Shown: piece by piece, positions 34,166-44,300 of the stretch
How positions within the stretch are numbered: position 1 is the first letter of the stretch
How the letters are laid out: the number at the start of each line of letters is the position of its first letter
DNA from: Cymbomonas tetramitiformis
Lineage: Eukaryota > Chlorophyta > Pyramimonadophyceae > Pyramimonadales > Pyramimonadaceae
Reading direction: 5' to 3'
Assembly (NCBI GenBank): GCA_001247695.2
Contig: LGRX02033488.1
Location: forward strand, 1-64,000
DNA length: 64,000 bases
Program-made: the position numbers and the translations under genes
Notes under the pieces: model-generated
What the model was told of the DNA's origin: nothing
Seen by the model: the letters and a program-made list of their open reading frames with translations, nothing else
Databases searched by the model: none

Positions 34166-37100
34166 CGTGTCAAAGAAGATTTTGTGTTAAGGATGTCGGC
34201 GATCTCTTCCATTTGTGCTTCACTCAAATCAACTTGTGTATTTCCATACTTTTCAAAGACGATATCATGCACCATCTTATCCAAGAACTCCAGATCTGGG
34301 GCACCCTCCAGCCATAAGAAGTAGTGCGCGTGCGTAGATCCACGGCTTTGCCACTCATATCGAACCCAATACGCCTGCACACCGAGTGTGCCCCGGCAAA
34401 TATGCTCGATGAATAGCTCGGTTTTGTAGTGAAAGAATTGGGCGACCAAGTGAGGGAAATGCTTCACGTTCTCGACACGCCGAGAGTGCCGCTGACTCTC
34501 ACTTAAATCCGGCGCTTCGGGGTCCCGCTCGGAGCCATCTTCAATGCCCACATGACGCTTGATGAAGCGGTGTAGATATGGGCAAAATGTGTCCGCGTGC
34601 CAGTTGGTGGCGAACACGTTCATATCACCCACTTGATCCGCCATCGCCATTAACTCTTTGCGCCGCTTACCATAGAAGCCAGGTGTGTTGCGTAGGGAAG
34701 CGCCAAATTTTGTGAGATTCGAAAATACAACTTCATTATTCTTCTTTGACATCGCACGTAATTGCCCCACGGTCATATCGCATTCTGTCCTGCGAAAAGC
34801 CCAGCTTTCTTGTTCGCCACCTCCCTCTCGTGGGTGTTCAAAGTGAAATAAGGAAATCGGGAATGCTGTGCAAATCTGCCATCGTAGAAGTGTTGCAAAT
34901 GTCGCGACCACTGAGACCGCATGTCAATGATGACTTACGAGCCTCGTGGAAATCACCTTTTCCAAGAGGAAACAACGTCGGGAATGCTAGTGTGATATAT
35001 CCGGGGGAGCGCTGCTCTGCAACAGAGTATATTGCTTACCGTGGCGGGCCGGCCCGGGGCCGTAGCTCACCACTCCGGGCCGCATGCGGGTCGATGGAAT
35101 ATATGGATGCGGGCCGTGACGTTTGATATGAAAATACCAAAATTTATGCAAAATTATGCGATTTTTACAATATCACCATGCTTAAAATTAAATTTTCGGG
35201 CAATTTGGGAGACTGGCCGTATTGGCCGAAAGCGGGCCAGTGGATTTGCTGATTGCGGGCCGTAAAAGAAAAAAATAAACAATACACACTGCTCTGCAAA
35301 TCGGTTGTTTGCCATGCGTGGGCATCGTCAAAGGGATTATTTTTCGTTCCTCGGCCCAATGATGGTTCCTCCCCAACGCGATCATCTCCTAGCAGCTCGT
35401 TCAAGTCATCCACAGCCTCTTGCATAGGCTCGACGATGCTAGAGGTGATGTTGTGCGGAAGCCCACTATCATGAAACTCGACGTCGAATGTCTTGACGAT
35501 ATCGACGAGCTCCTCCATCAACATAATCTGTCAAACATGGCATGTTTCATTCGCAACCACGACCGAAAAAAATAGCAAGAAAAATGACTTTGAGTCGCAC
35601 CTTGTTGATTTCTGCCTCTCCGATATTTAAGGGCTCCGAACTTAGGTGCTTGCCAAGCTCCCCCACCGTGATAGAGTCATAACGACTCTGTGCAGCATTC
35701 TCCTTGCCGTGCAACATACCGATGACTCGCTCAACGTCCATGTCCAAATCAATATCAATACCGATAATATCAATAGAAAATGCTCTTACCGCCCGTGCGA
35801 GCACTCCGATCCCATCCCGAAGCCATGCTCGCATCACTCTTGAATTGACGTTCGTGTCCCGCTCTTTTTCCACATTCGCGTCACCTTCAAGATCATCGGA
35901 TGTTTCATGGTCCTCGACAACTTGCTCCTCCTCGTAAGCATCACTACCGCCCCCGACGTATTCACGTACATCAAGTCCTTCAGGAACCCCGTCCTCGGGG
36001 AATGCACTCCACGTCTCCTCGTCGAAATCCTCTAAACGAAATGGGGGGACGAGATATTCTCCAGGACGCCATGGATCAAGGATGCCAGATTCGAAGTATG
36101 AGTGGTAAGTACGTAAGAACGCATGCTACTCTCGTACCGCATTTCACCGCACCCTCATCAACTTGAAGGTGTCATTCTTCCCTTGGACTTTATACACAAC
36201 GATTTCCGTGTCTTTTGGCGCTCGGGGCAATTGCTTTGCCACGTGTGAAATGTCGTTCACAAAGTTTATGCACGAGCCAGAATATCCCAACTGCCCGCCA
36301 GATAGTTGGAACACCGAGGTGATGGTTATAATAGGGCTTATCAAAGCTTCTTCAATCGGAGTCAAGGTCCCCCATGTGGTCCGTAAACGATGCCACTCGA
36401 TTTGCCAGGCAGTTGCATTATGCGCGGGCATCCTCATATCCAAATCCAACCCGTTCTCCGGGCACATGAAAGAAGGGTATTGTTGACAAGACTCGCAGAA
36501 GTTGGTCACCGGATGAGGGAGTCCATGCTTACAACCTCGTTCCAAACAGTTCGGACAGGTATGTATCAAATTAGGAATTGATTCCAGACCCTCAAAATAG
36601 CGGTCGACATGCTCAGTTTTCTCAGCCGAACTCATTTCCGAGTGATACTCCCCAACGCGTACGCCACCCGGCAAACCGGCCTTTCGTAAGGCTTTCACTA
36701 CATCCAAGTCGCTTAGTTCCAATCCTTCACTCGCGATACCCGAGGCTGCCCGTTCTTTTTCTTGATCGCGCGACTTGCCGGTGTTGGAAGTCTTACATTT
36801 TCCAGGACGGTCACCCGCGTCTGGAGGTCGTAAAAAGCGTAAATAGGATCGGTTTTTCGGCTCGATGTTGCCCTCGCTAGCCTTGTCCACAGATTCATAC
36901 AGCTTATCACTGACAACATGCGGCAGATCTTCGTCATCCGTGTCGTTAAGATTCATGGCGGTCGCTTTCGCGTCTCCAAAGGCTTGAAACAAATTGACGG
37001 GAGAAACCCCGGTGTGGGGTTGAGGATCAAGTGCTCCCGTCGAGTGCCTCCCATAGTGGGTCGCGTCTTTTAAACGCCGGCGGGTACGTGGCGTGGTTTT

Positions 37101-37206
37101 CGACGGCGGCCTACCCCGTCTCTTCACGCCTTGCATTCCGGACCCTAAGGCGGGGCTTCGCTTAGAAGGCGTAGTTGGCGATAGAGCAAAAGGGATGGGG
37201 GACGTG
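34166..37206 (-). pseudogene. Helitron replication protein (DUF6570-like region and Rep domain), decayed
   Basis: Reading on the minus strand, 37206-36144 holds a basic N-terminal region, a cysteine cluster (CPNCLERGCKHGLPHP) and a DUF6570-like segment (LTPIEEALISPIITITSVFQ, QLGYSGSCINF). In-frame TGA and TAG follow just after LMRVR, then the frame runs on (HAFLRTYHSYFESG). A 73-bp GT-AG intron (35600-35528) joins to LMEELVDIVKTF. After the MITE at 35023-35291 come GYITLAFPTLFPLGKGDFHE, WSRHLQHFYDGRFAQHSRF and the Rep core RGSTHAHYFLWLEGAPD, with its HxH motif, in at least three different frames. The helicase half is missing. The N terminus lies beyond the 14.6-kb Ty3 insertion at 51800-51918; removing the insertion rejoins the frame exactly. 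Confidence 0.87.
35023..35291. mobile_element. hAT-type MITE, copy 2 (269 bp)
   Basis: Same family and orientation as 5871-6150, sharing GCTTACCGTG, GGGCCGGCCCGGGGCCGT, the TTAAAATTAAA stretch and GCGGGCCG words. The ends are CAGAGTATATTGCTTA and, inverted, CAGTGTGTATTGTTTA. The 8-bp target duplication is CTCTGCAA at 35015-35022 and 35292-35299. It disrupts the Helitron gene between the codons for TDLQS and the conserved FPTLFP block. Confidence 0.9.
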
Positions 37207-37211
37207 ATAGC

Positions 37212-37638
37212 TGTAGGAGTCTACACTTGACTTCTTCTCTTCTTTACGGTTTCGGACTTATACTATTCTACACTTATTAAACGACCGCACGAGGTATGCT
37301 TACGATTGGTCAACTATAAGACTTCGGTTTCGTAAATCTTAATAGTTATGCTTATGCTTTCAAGTGTATGCTTTCAATACACAATATACAGCGGATACGG
37401 CTCTTACTTTTTATGTTACAATTCTCAGTTCAGTTCATCTCTCCGAAACGGGTTACTCTTAGAGTTCTTATACATTCAGGAACTCTTTCCATAACTCAAC
37501 TGTACTGAGTACTCCGTACAACAGTCTAGGCACCTCACATCAACATCATTCTGATCGGTCCTACTGTACTCCGTACTGAGTACTCCTGCGTTTTATACTT
37601 AGCCGTTTTTCTTGCTCTTGTGCTTGCCTCCTAGCACA
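37212..37638 (-). repeat. 3' LTR of the methyltransferase Ty3 element
   Basis: 427 bp, TG...CA on either strand. It contains repeated ACTGTACTGAGTACTCCGTAC words, likely part of U3 on the minus strand. Confidence 0.95.
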
Positions 37639-37652
37639 ACTCCCCCCCCCTT
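37639..37652 (-). promoter_or_regulatory. Polypurine tract of the methyltransferase Ty3 element
   Basis: On the minus strand AAGGGGGGGGGAGT abuts the 3' LTR, the expected plus-strand priming site of reverse transcription. Confidence 0.88.
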
Positions 37653-38029
37653 AGGGAAGGTCACGTCCACGCTGACCACGTCGGACCAGTAAAGTTTTTA
37701 TACAGATCTTCTACTGTTGCTCTGAATGATTATACAGGTCTCAGCCGCCTGTTGTCTGGGATGACATTACACTTCCCAAGACACACCGCAATAAGGAGAT
37801 CGACCTCTTAAGCACAAGGGTCGGCCTCTCACCGGTCTGCCATCTGCACTACCAGGCTCCCCCAAGGCTCAAGGTTTCACATCCATTACCACGCTCAAGG
37901 TTTTAAACCTCCCAACACGGTACACTTACAGGGGATGACAATAGGTTTGCCAATTACCTGACAGTTCTCGGGATGCCGGCCCGGAGGAAAGGTTTTAAAC
38001 CTTCACCGCCTCCTCGGAGTGCTAGAGCT

Positions 38030-38345
38030 TTTACCCAGATCTCCAACTGCTGCCCGGTCGTGCCAGGTCCGGAGCCAATGCTCTCGTGAAATGGATTATA
38101 CAGATTTCCACCTGTTGCCTGGTCGCGCCGAGGCTAGAGCCACTGCTCACTTGGATAGATTACCCAGGTTCTCACCTGCCGCTTGGTCATACCAAGGCTT
38201 AGAGCCACTGCTCAAATGGATTATACAGATTTCCACCTGTTGCCTGGCTGTGCCGAGGCTAGAGCCACTGCTCTCTCGGATGGATTACCCAGGTTCTCAC
38301 CTGCCGCCTGGTCTCGCCAAGGCTGGAGCCACCGCTCTTCCCGAC
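38030..38345. repeat. ~62-bp tandem repeats in the 3' region of the Ty3 element, five units
   Basis: Units of the form GATTATACAGATTTCCACCT, then GTTGCCTGG, GCCGAGGCTAGAGCCA and CTGCTC repeat five times just beyond the pol stop codon, with alternation between CAGATTTCCACCTGTTGCC and CAGGTTCTCACCTGCCGC types. They lie between pol and the polypurine tract. Confidence 0.8.
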
Positions 38346-38359
38346 GCTCCCCAACGCTC

Positions 38360-41300
38360 TCAATCGCTAAGACCACTCGCGTCAGATTCCCATCCGCCCT
38401 CAGGTATGATCGTCACCTCCGCTCGCACTCCCGCTAACGCTATCGGTTCCGGCTCAAACTCGGGCGGGTCACTCTCAACAACAGCTGACTGGACTAAAAC
38501 GCTCATCTCGCTCAGATCCTCCCTGACAAGCAGTTCAGACAGGAACGCATGCACCTCTTCATGTAGGGTCAGGTTGTGGAAAAGCTGTTTTAACAGTGCT
38601 GACGGAATCCCATACAAATTCTCTCGCGCTCCCATGCCCTTCGCGAACACACCTCCGGCTCTCATCGCGCGCCCTCCTTGCGCTACTTTCTCGTGCCTAC
38701 CGTGCTGCCGGAAGAACTCGCAAGGCGTATCGGAATCGCATACTCGCAAGGGTGTGCGCAACGGAACGTTGGTCCAGATGTGCGTGGGCTTCCTGTATGC
38801 GGTCCCGTATTTGCAGTACGTGACGAGGTGCGGAGCTGGTAGATTGCTCATGCAGCGACGCGTGTGCAACCCGTGGGGCTCTCTTCCCCTCGGGTTCTCA
38901 ATGAAGTATGCTTCGGGCCTCAAGTACCGGATGATCTCCAATGTCCTACGAACTCGCCTGTCCGCAGCACGCAAATCTCGGATGCCTACCGTCTTCGCTT
39001 GGCTGTACTCTGTGCAAGGTGGGCTAGCCCAGACTACGTCGAAGTGTCCTGGTCTGAACTGTCGATAGTCCCATCGCATGATATCCTCGCAATGTGTGGG
39101 GCCCCACTTGGGCTGAATGTCTACAGCAACTACTTCGCTGTTGGGAAATTGCTTAGTGAACTGCCTCTCGACTGACCCGGTCCCACAAAACAATACAAGA
39201 ATCCTAGACTGGCCGACTGGCTCCTTCTCAAGTGCTGCGGCTCCGTTGACTGGCGGCAGGGTGCTCTGAGCAGATACTCTCGCGAAAGTTCCTACTTCCT
39301 CATCAAACCTCTCCTCTGGCACCCATGGCATTGCTCCGTCTACCTTGAGCTCCTCCGATAGCGTGGTCCATACCGCTCCTGCGGACTCGTCGCGTCTCTT
39401 ACGGACCCTAAGCTTCTCTCGCTCCACTCTCTTAGCCTCGATCCTCTCAAACTCCAACAACGCTCGGTTGGGAACACCGGGCCTGCCGGCTCCGTCCCAC
39501 TCCAGATCCTCTCGGGTCTTCCACTCGTTCTCACTGCGGGGCATTCCTGTCCACTTGACCAGGTACTCTGTCCACCTCCTGCCCTGGCGCTGGCGCGTGC
39601 GCGAACGCTCCACCCTCTCGACGTGGGTTTCCTTGCGCCCGCTGACGTCCAACGGAGGAGGGGGAATCTCCTTAGCTCTCTCAACGAAGCGGCTGCCCGA
39701 CTCTACTGGCGAAAGCCGGTCCACGGTAAACACATCGTGCACTTTCCACTGCTTAGGCGTCTGCAACCTATAGGCCGACGGTGCGCCTCTATCGCTCGCG
39801 GGAAGGGCCATCTGCCTGTCGCTGTGAAAGACTTCCAGCACCCGAAGGGGCCCAAGGCGCTTCTTAAGCAACTTCTTGTGCAACCCGCGGTCGCCCGGCT
39901 GAGTGAGGTGCGTGGCATCCACCCAAACCTCATCGCCTACTGCGTAACTCCTGGACCTGTGACGCGCGTCGTACTGGGCGATCTGTTGCTGCTGAGCTAA
40001 GAGCAGCTTCTCCCTAGCGAGCTGCAACTGGCGAACAAACTGGCGGGCTGTCTCGTGGGCTGTACCCTTTTTTACTGCTGCGCCCCTCCCCCCCTTAGCT
40101 CGGCCTCTCCGTGATGCAAGTGCTGCCTCCACGAAGAAGTCCAGCTGAGAGGCCGGAGCGTGACCATACGTCAGTTCAAAAGGGGTGAATCCCGTGACGG
40201 CGGAACGAGAGTCATTAATGGCGTACTCGACCGGGGTACACCATAAATCCCAATCGTGCTGGTTGGCGTCGACGTACGCGCGCAACATGCGTTCGACCGT
40301 GTGGTTTGTGTGCTCTGCCTGCCCATCACCTTGAGGGTGGTACGGCGTGGTAGAGGCAACCTGGACTCCCATCAACCGATGTAGCTCGAGATGCATCTCA
40401 TCCCTGAAGCGGGAGTCCCGATCACAGACGATCTTCATGGGAGCGCCGTGCAAACGCCACACTTGGTCGAAATACATGCGCGCGATCTGTGCAGCTGAGC
40501 TGTCAGCGTAAAGCATGGGAACTACGTGCACCATCTTGGACAACTTGTCCGTGAAGGTAGCAAACGCGTCGTACCCTCGCTCTGTGCGGGGCAGCCCAGT
40601 GACGAAGTCGATACTAACCACTTGCCACAGTCTTACTGGGACTTGCAGGGGGTTAAGCTGACCGTCTGGATACCCGTTGCGTGGCCGGGTCTGTTGGCAC
40701 ACAACGCAGGATTTGCACCAGTCGGTGACATCCTTGCTCATGCGTGGCCACCAAAAGCGACGGGATACCCTGTCCAGTGTCTTATCCCTTCCTGTGTGCC
40801 CTGCTGCTGGGGACTCGTGTGCTTCGCGCATCACCAGCTCTCTGAGGGGGGAATCCTGAGCTAGCACTAGCTGATACCGCCCTTCTGCCACTCGCCATAT
40901 CATGTCGTCTACCATGCGAAATGTGTCTGTCCTCTGATGTGGGGCTGCGATCAGTTCCTCCTTCAACGAGCCGAGGTACTGGCTGCGTTCGTATTCCGCT
41001 TGCAAGGCGCGGACGAACTCATCAGCCTTCAGTGGGCCTGATGCCGCCCTGGCCCTTGCTGCAACCCCTGTAGTGACTAAAGGCTCGTCGGGTTCTGCCT
41101 CACTGTCCTTTCGCGCAGGCGGCGCTCGGGGCTTTGCCCTGCTGGCTGCTGGGGCCCACACCAGAAGGACCGGCCAGCGCAGCGGGGGTCGACCTCCATC
41201 AGGGGACTCGAAGAGGTGGTTGGGACGACCTTTTTCGTCCTTCGTGTCAAAGACTTTGACCGGATGAAGCCCATACTTGGGGTGAATCAACCGCCTCCAG

Positions 41301-44300
41301 GGGGCGTCATAGTCTGGCAGAAGGAACATCGCCGAGGTGTTTTCCGGATCGGCGCGCCACTCAGCAAGGAAATGCCGAAGAATTCTTTCTATCAAGTCTG
41401 AATCCTTCGTGTAAGGGGGGTTGCACCAAACGTGTTTCCCGCGCCACTTTTCCTTCAAGCAATCGGTCCAATAGGTGTCAACCTGCCGGTTAACGCCCAT
41501 GGAGTCGCAACACGCGTCAACGTCAAACACCCCGTACTGGGCTGCTATCTCCTCAAAGCGCTCCCTGATCAGCTTCCAGTCCTGGCGATCTACGACCTGG
41601 TCGTAGTGGGAGCTACTTTCTGGGGGCTTAACGGGCTCAGGTACCTTTCCGGCTGCCTTTGGATGACTCTGGGCCTCAGGGTGGGGGAACTTCGGGTGAC
41701 TCTGGACTTCTGCTGTGGCCTGTTCCCTAGCTCGGTCTGCTCTGGTCATGACTGCTAGCGATTCGGCATCCCTCAAGGATTTCTCGCCTACTGCTAGGGT
41801 GGCAGCTGCGTCCAGCCAAAGGGCCGGCGACTCTACCCACGTGAGCCCATTCAGATGGGTGAGCTCACCAATGACCGGTGCTGGACTGGTGGGAGGGAAG
41901 GACTCGTCCTCGGAATCACTATACTCGAAGGTGGCGCCTAAGACAGATGTGGGATCCTCGTCCCCTTCGCATCTCTTGCCTTTCGGCTCAGAGTACTCGG
42001 GTCCATCAGATCCATCGGTGGTGCAATCCACTGCCCCGAGGACAGAGGTAGGATCCTCGTCCTCTTCGGACCCCTTGCCTGCCGGTGCGGAGTCTCTGGG
42101 CCCATCCGTGGCGCGATCCACAATCCCTTTTTCCTTCAACCCTTCTCTGGCTGACATTTCCTGATAGTCTGGTCGCCGGGACTGCGCGTCTGGTACTACT
42201 AAACAGCGCCCTGGCACGTGCTCCATCTGATGGACTCCTACCTCTACCAGGTCCTCGTACCAGCGAGCCTGACGTCGGCTGAGCTCCCTAGCTGGGGCGA
42301 AGAGCCACTGAAGGGGTTTATGGTCTCCCATGAGCTTAAATGATGTGAAAATCAGATAATGTCTCCAGGTGACCGTGGTGCAGTGATGGATGGCACAAAG
42401 CTCCCGTTCCCCAGCGTGATAGTTCTGCTCTGCGCTGGAGAACTGCCGGCTTTCAAAGGCCAAGGGCTGTAAGCCTCGTCCCTGATCCTGCATGAGTACA
42501 CCCCCTAGTGCTACTCCACTGGCATCTGTCTGCACAAAGAAGGGTCTGGAACCGTCTGCTGCACCCTTTTGATCGGGTAGGGCCAAGGCTGGGGAGGAGA
42601 TCAAGGCAGTTTTTAGCTGTTTAAATGCTGCCTTTTCATTCTCGCCCCAGGTCCAGTCCACGCCGGATTTGGTGAGGCGGGTCAACGGGTACGCGATATC
42701 TGCGAAGTTCTCGATGTACCTCCGGTAGAAGCCACACATGCCCAGAAACTGTCGCACGTGTGTGACAGTTTCTAGGTCTGGCCAATCGCGTACCGACGCA
42801 ACCTTATCCTGCTGTGGACGACATCCATCCCGATCCACCACATGCCCTAGGAACCGGACTGATCGCTTGCACAATTTGACTTTCGACTTTTTGAGGTAGA
42901 CTGAATTCTTTCGGCATGCCTCCAGGACCTGGCGGAGGTGGTCGAGGTGTACCTCATGGGCGCTCTTACCCGGAACCTCAGCCGAGAAAATCATGATGTC
43001 ATCTACAAATACTCTGCAAAAGGGTAGGTGCCCGAGGTACTGTTGCATCATCCTTTGCCAGGTACTTGGGGAGTTTGACAATCCCATAGGCATGACCAAC
43101 CACTCGTACGCTCCAAAGTGCGTAGTCATTGCGGTTTTCTCCACGTCCTCTGCTTTCATAGGGACCTGCCAAAATCCCCAAAGGGCATCCATCGTAGAGA
43201 AGACGGTAGCCCCTTGTAGATCATCTAGGAGACTCTGGACATCCGGGAGGGGGTACTTGTCCTTGACTGTGATCTCATTGATCTGTCTGTAGTCAATGAC
43301 TAGACGCAACTCCTTGGGATTACTCGGCTTGGGGACCATCAGCACAGGGCAGCCCCACGGAGAGGCCGAGGGTCGTATGTACCCTTTGGCTAAGAGCTCA
43401 TCTAGCTGTTGCCGGAGTTGCCGCAACTCCTCCTGCGACAGCTTGTACCCTCGCCGGTGCAAGGCGTTCCCATTCCAATCTGGCCTGAGCCGGACGCCGG
43501 ACTTGAATTCCCTTGACTGGACTGATTCCGGCAGCTCTGTGCAAATGACATCTGCGAACTCCTTTTCCAGGTCCCTAAGCTGCTGCCAGATTTCCGGCGA
43601 CACCGTCTCGTCTATCTCGTCCTCCGGCGGTTCCGGGGAGGCCTGAGCAGTCTGTGGGGCTGGCGGCGAGGTAGTACCTGGCGGGGCGGCCGGTACCGGC
43701 GGGTCTGTGGTCTGCGGAGCTGGCGGCGGGACTGGTGCCGAGGCTCGCGACTTCTGACTCTGAGGACTCGGGACAGTGGGGACTTTTGGTCCCGGTGGCT
43801 GCTCGGTGGAGGGGCCACTTTCAGCACCAGGCTGACCGACTGCTGCGACCTGGTCACGCCAACGCACTCGCTTACGCCGTGCTCGGGGTCGTCGCTCCGC
43901 GACCAGACCCCGGCCCTGCTGGAGCGCCGCGGCTGCCTGCGCGTGCCAGGTGGGTGGCTTCCCGGCCGCGTGATCCTCTATCGCCTGCCTACGCACCGCT
44001 GGCGGAAGCAACGCAAATGCTCCGTTCGCCTCCTGTTTGCTAGCGAAAAAGCTGAGAGGGTCAGGGTGATCCCCGGCCTCGTCGACCGTACTCGCAAATC
44101 CCTGTGGCCTAATATCCTCGACCACCGCCCCTACTCTCTGCAAATGACACGCTCCTTCCACGTCACTATAGCCGGACTCGGAACTGTCCGAGACCAACCC
44201 TCCCGGCCCCTCAGACTCCTCAGCTCCGTCCGGCACCGCTGCGCTGGGACGCACGCTGACTTCACCATCCTCGGACCCGGAGGAGGGTTCTGACGCTAGG

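Noticed and set aside
34900..34990. 28-bp GTAAGT...CTCAG segment in the Helitron Rep region as an intron
   Set aside because: Splicing it does not restore the WSRHLQHFYDG frame; a one-base indel does.
35600..36144. 27-bp in-frame GT...AG segment at 36150-36118 that would remove both stop codons as a tiny intron
   Set aside because: Other introns in the gene are 73 bp or longer and the segment aligns as ordinary coding sequence with two nonsense changes, so decay is the simpler reading.
38019..39068. 349-codon plus-strand ORF over the end of pol
   Set aside because: It spans the 62-bp repeats and the antisense of the C5 methyltransferase domain; no independent evidence.
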